A DNA stretch of 64,000 nt from Glaciecola sp947496235. GTDB taxonomy: Bacteria; Pseudomonadota; Gammaproteobacteria; Enterobacterales; Alteromonadaceae. The first letter of the stretch is position 1. Every line of letters starts with the position of its first letter. Positions 28,690 through 37,532 of the stretch are shown in pieces. The translations under genes were made by a program, and so were the position numbers. The notes under the pieces are model-generated. The model searched no databases, was not told the origin of the DNA, and saw nothing but the letters and a program-made list of their open reading frames with translations. The stretch is taken from positions 1 to 64,000 of the forward strand of contig NZ_JBLWFH010000008.1 in the NCBI RefSeq assembly GCF_050306235.1, given 5' to 3'.

Positions 28690-30540
28690 CTACAGGCGAT
28701 ACACTACACCAATTCTAGCTTCTACATCGTCGTGTACAAAACCGACCGAATCTTCGATGCGTTTGCCCAAGGCATTACTTACGTTTAATGTAAGATCAAG
28801 CGCGTCAGATACTGAAATGACTCCGCTAGCGCCAATACTGGCGTATCCAGGTAGTTGTCTGTATCCAGTGGCAATTGAGCTGTCAGCATAGTCATCTCTA
28901 AAATCCATATAAATGGATGTGCTAGCATTGTCAAAGCTGAAATCAACTCTTAGATTTCCACTGATATTAGGACGTTTACGCAAGGTTACATCTGCACCTG
29001 CATCAATATCTAAATAACGTACATTTGCAACTAACTCGATGTCGCTACTCAGGCTTGACGTTAGATCAAATTCCACACCAGAAGTATCCACACTATTACG
29101 GTTTACGTTGGTAAATAATTCAGCATCAAAATCGATCAAGTCCTCAAATTGGTTTTCAAAATACACCACTGAATACCCTAAAGATGAGGTGATTTGTTGA
29201 TTAAAACCGACTTCAAAGTTATCACTTCGCTCAGGTTCTAACTCGCTATTACCTACCAATGGATGAGCCAAAGCAAAAAAGCTAGGCAGTTTATAACCTT
29301 GGTTAAAGACCGCGAATACTTGAGTATCTTCATTGATTGCAAATTCAGCGCCGACTCTAAAAGTAGATTCGTTATCAAAACTGTCAGGTGCGTCGTAACG
29401 AGCCGACACTTCTAACGTTAATTGATTGACTTTATGTTGAGCTTCCGCGTAAACAGAATCTATATCTTGAGAAAAATCGTAGTCCACTGGTAATTGGAAA
29501 CCATAATCTAAAAAGCCGCGATTATTGCCATCTTGTTGACGATGATTCGCTCCCACTACAAAGGTGGTATTTGCATTGGCTTGATAGCGAGTATAAAGAT
29601 CGAATTCAAGTCGTTCATATTCAGAGGTAATATCGCTTGCAGGAATACCTGATTGAACACCTTCAGCAATACCTGGATTAGCAATAAATTCTTCACGCTT
29701 TAACCAAGATAACTGAGAGTTGATAACCCAATTGGAATCGATTTGATATTGTGCACCTAGACCCATTATCCATTGTTCGCTATCGCGTTCTTCGGCTTGC
29801 TGTGGCACTGCATATAATTGACCACCAGAATCTTCAGTAAAGCTCTTCACATCGGTTTCGTTATAAGTCAAAAGGCCTGATAGTAAGAGCGCATTTTGAC
29901 TATGGCTAGCTTTAACCAACAGCTGATTGGCGGTGACTTCTTCAAATGCTGAAACTTCTTTATTTTGGGTGGACACTGATCCAAGAATACTGGCGTTTTC
30001 ATTTAATTTAGTGCTGCCAGTGATACTTGCATTCAATTGTTTGTCAGTACCTACTTCTGCTGTTATGACAGGTGATGTAGTATCTCTTGTGATTATGTTA
30101 ATCACACCACTTACCGCGTCGCCGCCATAGATGGTATTGATTCCACCGCGATACACATCAATTCGCTCAATTGCTGCTGGGTTGATTTGGTTAAAATCGA
30201 AACCGCCACCACGGCTGTTAGTGCTGTCATTGACCGCAATGCCATCAATAGTGACTAAGGTAAAATTAAATTCACCACCACGAATGCTGACATAAGAAAA
30301 ACCCCCTGCGTTACCATTTTCGGTCACATCAATGTGCGGAAGCCGTTTTAGTAAATCTAAAGTAGATGCTGGGTTTAATTGTTCAATTTGTGCTCTGGTA
30401 ATTGAGCTAACGGCCCCAACGGGCAAATCTTGTAAACGTGTTCCACTTACTTTAATTACTTCAGTTTGTTCGCTTGTCTGTGCGAACAGTGGGGAGGACA
30501 TTGCTAATGCTATTAGCGCCACGGAATATTTTAACTTCAT
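28690..30540 (-). CDS. BtuB-like TonB-dependent receptor
   Basis: I prefer ATG 30540, preceded by AGGAT and giving the signal peptide MKLKYSVALIALAMSSPLFA; a frame starting 33 bases upstream lacks these. The 616-residue protein has a TonB box (VIKVSGTRL), a plug with VSIRGGEFNFTLVTIDGI and IDVYRGGINTIYGGDAVSG, and a short barrel of BtuB/cobalamin-receptor size. The substrate could be cobalamin or a metal chelate. No adenosylcobalamin riboswitch is visible in the 208-base leader. It is monocistronic. Confidence 0.88.
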   Translation of the reverse strand: MKLKYSVALIALAMSSPLFAQTSEQTEVIKVSGTRLQDLPVGAVSSITRAQIEQLNPASTLDLLKRLPHIDVTENGNAGGFSYVSIRGGEFNFTLVTIDGIAVNDSTNSRGGGFDFNQINPAAIERIDVYRGGINTIYGGDAVSGVINIITRDTTSPVITAEVGTDKQLNASITGSTKLNENASILGSVSTQNKEVSAFEEVTANQLLVKASHSQNALLLSGLLTYNETDVKSFTEDSGGQLYAVPQQAEERDSEQWIMGLGAQYQIDSNWVINSQLSWLKREEFIANPGIAEGVQSGIPASDITSEYERLEFDLYTRYQANANTTFVVGANHRQQDGNNRGFLDYGFQLPVDYDFSQDIDSVYAEAQHKVNQLTLEVSARYDAPDSFDNESTFRVGAEFAINEDTQVFAVFNQGYKLPSFFALAHPLVGNSELEPERSDNFEVGFNQQITSSLGYSVVYFENQFEDLIDFDAELFTNVNRNSVDTSGVEFDLTSSLSSDIELVANVRYLDIDAGADVTLRKRPNISGNLRVDFSFDNASTSIYMDFRDDYADSSIATGYRQLPGYASIGASGVISVSDALDLTLNVSNALGKRIEDSVGFVHDDVEARIGVVYRL

Positions 30541-30748
30541 TATATATCCTAACGTGCTAGAAAAGTTGGGCATTATGCCATTTTAGATAGTTGAGACCAG
30601 AAAAATTCGGGTTACTAAAATAATTGTTAATTTTATGTTTTTTAGTATTTAACCATCTGTAATTGAGAATTGCATTAATTCTCATCAGAATACGCTTGAC
30701 CACAATTTTTGGATGTAAATGCTGTCATAAAGTTAATGAGGAAAAAGC

Positions 30749-31519
30749 ATGAATAGAATTAAAAAATTAGTTATCTGTGGGATCGCATTATTGGTGGTGC
30801 AAGGTACAGCGCTAGCCAATCAATTTAATGTTTTATTATTTACTAAAACGGCTGGCTGGCATCACGAATCAATCAACGATGCTATTCCCGCGATGCGCGG
30901 ACTAGCTCAACGACATAATTTTTCTTTGGAATGGCATGAAGATGCGAGTCGATTCAATGATGATTTTCTTGCCAAGTTTGATGTGATTGTATTCATAAAC
31001 ACCACTGGCGATATTTTAAATGACCAACAGCAAAAAGCCTTTCAGAAGTTTATCCAATCAGGTAAAGGATTTGTTGGCGTCCATTCAGCTTCTGATACCG
31101 AATATGATTGGCCTTGGTATGGAAAACTCGTAGGTCATTACTTTAAAATTCACCCTGTCATTCAAACGGCCATTATTGAGAATATCGACAACAGCTTTCC
31201 GGGCATGCAAGCTGTGCGCTCTCGCCATTTATGGACCGATGAATTCTATGACTTTAGACCAGCCAATATTGACTCTTTAAACTACATCATGAGCATAGAT
31301 GAAAATACCTATAGTGCAGAAGTGAAATGGGGAGATTTGGAATCTAAGGGCATGGGAGATTTCCACCCAATGGCTTGGTATCACGAATACGATGGTGGTC
31401 GTTCTTTTTATACTGCGTTAGGTCACTTGCCAGCAGTGTATAAAGACCAAGTATTTTTAGAGCATCTTTATGGTGGTATTTATTGGGCTGCTACTGGCAA
31501 AGGTATTGAAAAAAAATAG
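30749..31519 (+). CDS. Exported ThuA-domain protein
   Basis: This 256-residue protein has a signal peptide (cleavage after ALAN, near residue 24). One ThuA domain of glutamine-amidotransferase-like fold follows, with VLLFTKTAGWHHESI, GVHSASDTEYDWPWY and the C-terminal HPMAWYHEYDGGRSFYTALGH. The ThuA family is named from the Agrobacterium trehalose locus, where sugars are oxidised to 3-keto forms; the exact reaction is not settled. The exported form and nearby DUF1080 and TIM-barrel genes suggest work on oxidised sugars in the periplasm. A GAGGAAAA site precedes the ATG. Confidence 0.88.
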   Translation: MNRIKKLVICGIALLVVQGTALANQFNVLLFTKTAGWHHESINDAIPAMRGLAQRHNFSLEWHEDASRFNDDFLAKFDVIVFINTTGDILNDQQQKAFQKFIQSGKGFVGVHSASDTEYDWPWYGKLVGHYFKIHPVIQTAIIENIDNSFPGMQAVRSRHLWTDEFYDFRPANIDSLNYIMSIDENTYSAEVKWGDLESKGMGDFHPMAWYHEYDGGRSFYTALGHLPAVYKDQVFLEHLYGGIYWAATGKGIEKK

Positions 31520-31624
31520 TAAGTCCGTCGTGATTACTTGATTAATAGCATAAAAACTACTAGTGTCGAATTTGGATTATGTAGTATCAAGATAGATTGA
31601 TGCAGAAATTGGACGTGTTAGCTT

Positions 31625-32026
31625 ATGCTATTAAAGTTGTTTAATCTCTTCGGCCTTGTCATTTTTTCATTGTTTGCATATTTGCAGCTAAACGATGCTA
31701 GTCAGTATGGCAATTACGATGCTTGGATTTGGGTCGCATTATATAGCATGTCAGCATTGTTTAACTTATGGGCGTTATTTGAAAGTATAAACAAGAGTGT
31801 GATATTAGTTTGGTGTGGATTTATTACCGGTTGCTTGCTTTTCAGAGTACAAGATGACCAAGGGAATTTGCATTTTGATTGGATAGCGGCTAGTGCCTAT
31901 GTTGATCAAACTAATGGACAAATGATACAAAACACAAACGAAGCAGGTGGCTTGGTTGTTATGTTGATTTGGGCATTACTGCAACTCTGGCTAAACCGGG
32001 CAAAACGCAGAAATTCTTGGCATTAA
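31625..32026 (+). CDS. TMEM220-like small membrane protein
   Basis: This 133-residue protein has about four membrane segments (about 4-22, 31-50, 57-75 and 107-124). The N-terminus LFAYLQLNDASQYGNYDAWIW matches the conserved 'QxND' start of the TMEM220 family found in bacteria and animals. No function is known. It lies 105 bases after the ThuA gene and ends at a shared terminator, so it may be cotranscribed with it. Confidence 0.75.
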   Translation: MLLKLFNLFGLVIFSLFAYLQLNDASQYGNYDAWIWVALYSMSALFNLWALFESINKSVILVWCGFITGCLLFRVQDDQGNLHFDWIAASAYVDQTNGQMIQNTNEAGGLVVMLIWALLQLWLNRAKRRNSWH

Positions 32027-32029
32027 ACA

Positions 32030-32058
32030 AAACCGCAAACAGTAACAGTTTGCGGTTT
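32030..32058. terminator. Bidirectional intrinsic terminator
   Basis: An 11-bp perfect stem AAACCGCAAAC/GTTTGCGGTTT with a 7-base loop lies between the convergent TMEM220-like gene and the exported TIM-barrel gene. The A and T ends allow it to act on both strands. Confidence 0.85.
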
Positions 32059-32067
32059 TATGATAAT

Positions 32068-32910
32068 TTAATGTACGCCTAGCTTTTTGAGATACTCTAT
32101 GCTTTGCGGCATTTGTTTTTCCACTCTAGAAGATTCATCTTCGATAAAGAAATAACGGATACCTTGGCTTTTAGCTTCTTTGACTATAGCTTCTATGCCA
32201 ACATCGCCTGTACCCAACACTACGTTAGTGTCTTTCGCTTGGCTACCCGTTGCGTTGTTTTGGGTTCCGTGAACCCGATCTTTAACATGCAATGACGTCC
32301 AGCGACCTGGATATTTTTTTAAGTAAGCAACGGGATCTCCGCCACCATTTTTAATCCAAAAAACATCCATTTGGAATTGAGCTTCTGTGACATTTTGCAC
32401 CATATAATCTAATAACGTACCCTCTTCATACTCAATTAATTCGTAACCGTGGGGGTGATATTGCAAAGTAATTCCGTGCTCTTTTAAAATTTTGCCTGAA
32501 CGGTTTAATACCTCGACTGCTTTTTTAGCATGCTCAATGCTAAATGCTCCCTCATGAGGTATCCAATAAAAGGTGGCAAATTTTGCACCATAAAAATCGG
32601 CCTTGTAGGCAATGGAGAGAGGCGACTTCTCAACTTCTTCGTAATTGGTATCTACGCTGACGACTTGAAGATCATGTTTAATTAACGCGTTCTTATATTC
32701 ATGGATAGTCAGCCCGTATAAATTGCCAGCACCTTCTAAAAGCTTAAGATCCCACTGTTTTATCAATGCGAAGGTTTTGTCTACGCCGTCATCTTCAAAC
32801 TGATGCCTTACAGTATACACTTGAAGCCCCATTTCATGAGCAAATGAAGCTAAGCTCAAACTGAACATGCAGCCTAATAAAAGGGTTTTTAAAGAAAATT
32901 TAAATGACAT
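32068..32910 (-). CDS. Exported sugar phosphate isomerase/epimerase-type TIM barrel
   Basis: ATG 32910 follows a GGAG site and gives the signal peptide MSFKFSLKTLLLGCMFSLSL; an upstream frame of 14 more codons lacks such support. The remaining 257 residues form an xylose-isomerase-like (AP endonuclease 2) TIM barrel with GLQVYTVRHQFEDDG, LQYHPHGYE, FQMDVFWIKNGG and SLHVKD, which supply metal ligands (His, Asp, Glu). Most family members are cytosolic, so export is notable. It is divergent from two DUF1080 genes and may isomerise keto-sugars released by them in the periplasm (inference). Confidence 0.85.
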   Translation of the reverse strand: MSFKFSLKTLLLGCMFSLSLASFAHEMGLQVYTVRHQFEDDGVDKTFALIKQWDLKLLEGAGNLYGLTIHEYKNALIKHDLQVVSVDTNYEEVEKSPLSIAYKADFYGAKFATFYWIPHEGAFSIEHAKKAVEVLNRSGKILKEHGITLQYHPHGYELIEYEEGTLLDYMVQNVTEAQFQMDVFWIKNGGGDPVAYLKKYPGRWTSLHVKDRVHGTQNNATGSQAKDTNVVLGTGDVGIEAIVKEAKSQGIRYFFIEDESSRVEKQMPQSIEYLKKLGVH

Positions 32911-33059
32911 ATTTATCTCCACAGACATTAAAGTATCACTAAGATTTAGCACCTAGCCTGTAGTGTAAAAGTGCTAAAAAGTAAATAATTTGTTAATGGT
33001 AGAGTCTAGTAGCCTAAAAGCAAAATCGATAGCGAATTTTCGTTGATTGATGATATTTT

Positions 33060-33067
33060 TTCGGCGT
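33060..33067 (+). promoter_or_regulatory. Candidate regulator site TTCGGCGT, copy 1
   Basis: This exact 8-mer, within TTTTTTCGGCGTTAC, lies in the divergent leader of the exported TIM-barrel and DUF1080 genes. Copies occur upstream of other putative keto-sugar genes at 47831 and 62976. The binding protein is unknown. Confidence 0.4.
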
Positions 33068-33133
33068 TACAATTTTGATAAATTGTCTATTTGCTAGGCT
33101 AAAAGTCGAAATAATAGGTAAAAATACTCACAA

Positions 33134-33141
33134 ACGCCGAA
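33134..33141 (-). promoter_or_regulatory. Candidate regulator site TTCGGCGT, copy 2
   Basis: This is the inverted copy of the 8-mer in the same divergent region, 66 bases from copy 1, within AATTTCGGCGTTTGTG read on the - strand. The pairing in opposite orientation fits a regulator acting on both divergent units. Confidence 0.4.
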
Positions 33142-33271
33142 ATTATTCTAGCCGAAACCGATTACATGATAACCATAAGACAATTATTTAGGGTTAAATA
33201 GTCACAATTATTTAACGATTGATACTCTATTTTGACATCAATTTGTTCGCTTACATCAGGAGTGCATTTTC

Positions 33272-34021
33272 ATGACACTAAAAATTAAACAGACACTTGC
33301 CAGCGTTTTACTTCTTTCATTTTCTTTATCTGCAGTAGCGCAAGTCACTCAAGACATGGTTGAAGCTTCTCGAAAAACAGAAGTTTGGGAACCTGTACCA
33401 CCTAAAGTTGAAACTTTGCCAGGCAATCCTCCGTCGGATGCTGTTGTATTGCTCTCGGGTGATAGTTTAGATGCTTGGGAAAGTGGTAATGGTGAAGCTG
33501 CTAAATGGGATGTAAATGCCTACGCAATGACAGTGAAGCCTGGGGCGGGAGATATCCAAACCAAACAAGAATTTTGCGATGTTCAGCTTCATTTGGAATT
33601 TAATCCTGCGATAGAAAACGATAAAACCGATCAGGCAAAAGCCAATAGTGGTGTGTTTTTACAAGGGCGATATGAAGTTCAAATTCTTGATAACTACACC
33701 AATAAAACCTACGCCAATGGGCAAGTGGGAGCAGTATACAAACAACACATTCCATTAGCCAACCCAAGCAGACCAGCTGGCGAGTGGCAATACTACGATA
33801 TTATTTTTACTGCACCTAAGTTTGATGGTGAAGCGCTAAAATCTCCGGCATATGTCACTGTGTTATTAAATGGTGTCTTAGTTCAGAATCATGTAGAGAT
33901 TCAAGGGACTACGGAATGGATTGGTGCTCCAAGCTATAAAGCCCATGGTTGTGCGCCAATTAAATTGCAAGATCATGGTAGCCCTAACCGATTCAGAAAT
34001 ATTTGGGTACGTGAGCTATAA
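33272..34021 (+). CDS. Exported DUF1080 (3-keto-disaccharide hydrolase-type) protein
   Basis: This 249-residue protein has a signal peptide ending after AVAQ (residue 24) and one DUF1080 jelly-roll domain (about 55-248). The family-typical DAVVLLSGDSLDAWE start, NSGVFLQGRYEVQILDNY and NRFRNIWVREL end are visible. Characterised relatives hydrolyse glycosidic bonds of 3-keto-disaccharides. It should act in the periplasm on sugars first oxidised at C3. It is 2 bases ahead of a second, larger DUF1080-containing gene, so both are cotranscribed. An AGGAG site supports the start. Confidence 0.88.
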   Translation: MTLKIKQTLASVLLLSFSLSAVAQVTQDMVEASRKTEVWEPVPPKVETLPGNPPSDAVVLLSGDSLDAWESGNGEAAKWDVNAYAMTVKPGAGDIQTKQEFCDVQLHLEFNPAIENDKTDQAKANSGVFLQGRYEVQILDNYTNKTYANGQVGAVYKQHIPLANPSRPAGEWQYYDIIFTAPKFDGEALKSPAYVTVLLNGVLVQNHVEIQGTTEWIGAPSYKAHGCAPIKLQDHGSPNRFRNIWVREL

Positions 34022-34023
34022 TT

Positions 34024-37000
34024 ATGCTGAAATTATCATTGAAAGCCCGAAACAAATTTTTAGTCGGAATAACCGCTTTAGCCTGTTTAGGCAATGCTTT
34101 CGCTGCTGGTACGGACTCTCCTGACGAGGTTGAGTATTTCGATCAGAGTAAATTTAGAGCATCTGATTACTGGAAATCTGCGGATCAGTTATCAAACTTG
34201 CCTTGGAATTTATCATATCAAGGAAGTGATGCTGAAAATGTGTTAGTTACTACAAGTACAGTTAACTCTCCTTTGGAAGATACAAGCTCACAAATCATGA
34301 CGGCGGGACAGTACGCTGACATGGTGTTGCAATTTGAATTCTTGTTGCAACCAGAAAGTGAAATAGATGTTTTACCTATGGGTCGCTATGGGATTAGATT
34401 TTCTTCAAAGCAAAAGGCCAAGGGGGTGTTGGCCTCCGGTGCGGTGGCTGCGTCTTGGGATGAGTTTGATGCCAGTAATCCAGAACGTTTGTTCGGCGGA
34501 TTCTCGCCTATTGAAGAAACGCAATTAGCAGCTAATACTTGGCATAAAGTTGAAGTTAGATTTCGAGCACCGCGCTATGATGAAGCCCACAATAAAGTTG
34601 GTGATGCCTTTATTTTGTCCGTTTCCTTAAACGACAAACTGGTACAAAAGAATATTCTGGTTTCATTACCTTCAAAAAATGCCAGATGGCACTGGGAGGG
34701 AGAATCAGGTCCCGTGGCGTTTGATTTGATTTCTGGGCAAGCAGCCTTACGTTCAGTATTGGTTTCTAGAGCAGATTTCTCCCGTTTAAGTTTACCAAGC
34801 GAAAGTCGCGCTGATAATAACGAAGCCGAATTAGTCGACTTGATCGCCGAAGGTAAAACAGCCTTTGCGCAATATGGCTGTATTGAATGTCACTCAATCA
34901 AAAAGGCAGATCCTTCGGTTAAAACAGGTCCTAATCTATATGGGCTTTTTGCAATGGAACCCAGAAAGCGTTGGGTGCAGAATCAAGAAGGTCATTTATA
35001 CGAAGTGCGTGCTGATAAAAACTATTTAGAACGCAGTATTCGTAGTGCAGATGCGGAACTTGCCATAGCAGAAAGCGGCGCAAAAGAAGGCGAACCCTAT
35101 TTGCCGATAATGCCGCGTTATAACCAAGAAATTATTCCTGATAAAAATATCAGTGCAATTTATGCTTATTTAAAAACCCGACAGGACGTGGATAAACAAG
35201 GTCCAGTAGTACAATTAGAAGATGCTACAGGACCCGTAGAATATGATCCTATGCAAGATCCAATGCAGTTTGTAGTGCAAGAACGCATTCGAATTCAACG
35301 CGGCCCAATGGCTGATTTGAGTGGTCGAGCTATTCATGTCGGACATCCTAACGGCATTCATTATGCGTTTGATCCGAGAAATTTATCCGTATCTAAGGTT
35401 TGGCAAGGTGGCTTCTTAGAAACGTCTGGAGAATTAACGGGTCGTGGCGGCAAGGGATTCAAAATTGGATACGCCGCGGTTGAAGCTAACATTGGCGAAA
35501 TGGATGCGCTTTTACAACCTATCAATGCAGCAGGAAACAAGATTGATTTTTCTTTTAAGTCGCCAAAATTTGGTGATCAAGAGACCCTTCTTGCATCGAC
35601 CCATTCACCGTTATCTCTAGAAGAGCGCACTGCACAACAAGACGCTCAGTTTAAAGGCTATTACCGCGATTCAACTCAGCCTTTGAGCCCGGTTAGCTTT
35701 TTCTATTCAGTGGGACAGAACGATGTAGCCATCAGCCATTCGTTTTCACAGCAAGGCAAACTGACAATTCAGGTGTTAGGTAATTTCAAACAAGGACAAG
35801 AGTTCGCAGTCAATCAATTTGGTCTTACCAATATTGAAGTGTCCAAAGGCACTATTAAAGATGGCATTTGGACTTTACCTGCAAATAGTAAAACCAATGC
35901 TAAATTGGTTGCTAATATCACTTTAGTAGACACCCCTTGGCTCGCAACAGATACTAAATTCAATTACGAACAACAAGCTTTTGAAAAACGTGATGGCGAA
36001 GCTGATTTACCACCTGGGTACTCCATTGAAGATTGGTTAGCGCCTTCAGATAACGCCGGTCGAGAGCAATTATTTGAAGCTATAGGTTTAGATACAGCCG
36101 CAAATGGTGATTTGTTGGTTTCAACAAGAACCGCTGGCGTTTGGCGTAAACGTGGCGACAAATGGATGCTATTCGGCGAAGGTATTTTTGATAGCTTAGG
36201 CATTTTGTCAGAGTCGGAAGATGGCAGCGTTGCAGTAGTAGGTAACAAAGCAGAGCTTACCCGAATTAAAGATGTAAATGGTGACGGAATAGCTGACTTC
36301 TATGACACCCTATTTGATAACTTTACCAATGGCAGTAACTATCATTCATATACCCATGGCCCTATCAGAGATGGTCAAGGCAACTACCTGATCACTTTGA
36401 ACCTAGGCCATGGCGGCGGTATTCCTTATACTGCTGGTGGGAATGTAATGGGGACTCATGGGGGTTATTTGGGATGGGCATTTAAAATATCACCCGATGG
36501 TGCTTTTGAAACCTTTGCCAACGGATTACGTAGCCCCGCAGGTTTAGGTATAGATCCAGATGGCAACCTTTGGTATGCCGATAACCAAGGCGACTTTGTC
36601 GGCAGTTCAAAAATATACTTGTTGGAAAAAGGCGCGTTTTATGGCCATCCAGCGGGTCTAATTGATGAAGCTGATATGACGCCTGATAGCCCTGAAATTC
36701 AATGGCAAAATGTGATTGAGCGCAAAGCCAGAGCCGCTATTGTTGTCGCTCATGCTAGAGTAGCAAATTCACTAGGTAACCTTGGTTGGGATACCACCGA
36801 TGGAAAATTTGGACAGTTTTCTGGGCAAGGATTTATCGGCGATCAAACCCAATCAAATCTATCTCGAGTAACTTTCGAAAAAGTAAATGGCACATGGCAA
36901 GGTGCGATGTTGCCGTTTGCTAGTGGTATGGCATCTGGTGTTATGAAGCCACTGTTTTTGTCTGATGGTTCTATGCTGTTGGGTCAAACAGGTCGTGGTT

Positions 37001-37431
37001 GGCATGCAAAAGGTGGTAATGCAGCAGCGCTTCAACATGTGGTATACGATGGAAAAGCAACCTACTTAGCCATTGATGAAGTACATATTACCAATGATGG
37101 TTTCAGATTAAGTTTTACTCAATCATTGCCCAAAGGTTTGGAAAACACGCCTATCGAAAAATGGTTGAATATTGAATCCTGGACTTATCGAGATGCGCCA
37201 GACTATGGCTCTGATGAACTTGGATTGATGCAAGATAAGATTGCTGAGGTCAACATTGATAGCGACCGTAAAGCGTTAACACTACGGTTGGAGACGCCTG
37301 AGATACCTCAAGTACACCCACAACAAACCGGTCGGATTTATCACATTTTGCTAGCAAATCCAGCGTTGGAAAAAGCCAGTGCGAATAGAGCTATTGAAGC
37401 TTATTATTCTGCTCAAGGATTTAAACAATAA
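34024..37431 (+). CDS. Multidomain DUF1080-cytochrome c-beta-propeller protein
   Basis: This 1135-residue exported protein has a signal peptide (cleavage after AFAA, near 28). A DUF1080-like domain follows (about 55-250), then a c-type cytochrome domain with haem motif CIECH (286-290) and a probable axial Met in YLPIMPRYN. A long beta-propeller-like part (about 400-1050) carries calcium-loop-like DVNGDGIADFYD and HGPIRDGQGNYL. This build resembles large haem proteins of Planctomycetes and Verrucomicrobia and is uncommon in gammaproteobacteria as far as I know. It could oxidise a sugar or accept electrons from the GMC dehydrogenase while binding or cutting the product. Confidence 0.82.
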   Translation: MLKLSLKARNKFLVGITALACLGNAFAAGTDSPDEVEYFDQSKFRASDYWKSADQLSNLPWNLSYQGSDAENVLVTTSTVNSPLEDTSSQIMTAGQYADMVLQFEFLLQPESEIDVLPMGRYGIRFSSKQKAKGVLASGAVAASWDEFDASNPERLFGGFSPIEETQLAANTWHKVEVRFRAPRYDEAHNKVGDAFILSVSLNDKLVQKNILVSLPSKNARWHWEGESGPVAFDLISGQAALRSVLVSRADFSRLSLPSESRADNNEAELVDLIAEGKTAFAQYGCIECHSIKKADPSVKTGPNLYGLFAMEPRKRWVQNQEGHLYEVRADKNYLERSIRSADAELAIAESGAKEGEPYLPIMPRYNQEIIPDKNISAIYAYLKTRQDVDKQGPVVQLEDATGPVEYDPMQDPMQFVVQERIRIQRGPMADLSGRAIHVGHPNGIHYAFDPRNLSVSKVWQGGFLETSGELTGRGGKGFKIGYAAVEANIGEMDALLQPINAAGNKIDFSFKSPKFGDQETLLASTHSPLSLEERTAQQDAQFKGYYRDSTQPLSPVSFFYSVGQNDVAISHSFSQQGKLTIQVLGNFKQGQEFAVNQFGLTNIEVSKGTIKDGIWTLPANSKTNAKLVANITLVDTPWLATDTKFNYEQQAFEKRDGEADLPPGYSIEDWLAPSDNAGREQLFEAIGLDTAANGDLLVSTRTAGVWRKRGDKWMLFGEGIFDSLGILSESEDGSVAVVGNKAELTRIKDVNGDGIADFYDTLFDNFTNGSNYHSYTHGPIRDGQGNYLITLNLGHGGGIPYTAGGNVMGTHGGYLGWAFKISPDGAFETFANGLRSPAGLGIDPDGNLWYADNQGDFVGSSKIYLLEKGAFYGHPAGLIDEADMTPDSPEIQWQNVIERKARAAIVVAHARVANSLGNLGWDTTDGKFGQFSGQGFIGDQTQSNLSRVTFEKVNGTWQGAMLPFASGMASGVMKPLFLSDGSMLLGQTGRGWHAKGGNAAALQHVVYDGKATYLAIDEVHITNDGFRLSFTQSLPKGLENTPIEKWLNIESWTYRDAPDYGSDELGLMQDKIAEVNIDSDRKALTLRLETPEIPQVHPQQTGRIYHILLANPALEKASANRAIEAYYSAQGFKQ

Positions 37432-37448
37432 GTTTATCTAAGTAACTA

Positions 37449-37483
37449 CCGCAATGAGGATTTTAGACATATCTTCATTGCGG
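37449..37483 (+). terminator. Hairpin after the multidomain cytochrome gene
   Basis: A 13-base stem CCGCAATGAGGAT/ATCTTCATTGCGG with one G-T pair and a 9-base loop lies 18 bases past the stop. The following sequence has only a weak T tract, so termination strength is uncertain. Confidence 0.55.
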
Positions 37484-37532
37484 ATGTTTAACTCAATTCT
37501 ACTGTAAGAGGTCAGTGGCAACTGCCTCTATC

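Larger units (their letters stand above)
32911..33271. promoter_or_regulatory. Divergent promoter region of the TIM-barrel and DUF1080 genes
   Basis: This stretch contains two oppositely oriented copies of TTCGGCGT (33060-33067, and 33134-33141 on the other strand). It also holds a direct repeat CAATTATTTA (33181-33190 and 33205-33214) and an inverted repeat GTTAAATA/TATTTAAC (33193-33200 and 33209-33216). The AGGAG site of the right-hand gene is at its end. I could not fix a sure -35/-10 pair. Confidence 0.5.

Noticed and set aside
28438..30748. Cobalamin riboswitch before the BtuB-like receptor
   Set aside because: The leader at 30541-30748 is AT-rich and I could not find the conserved B12-box or the stem layout.
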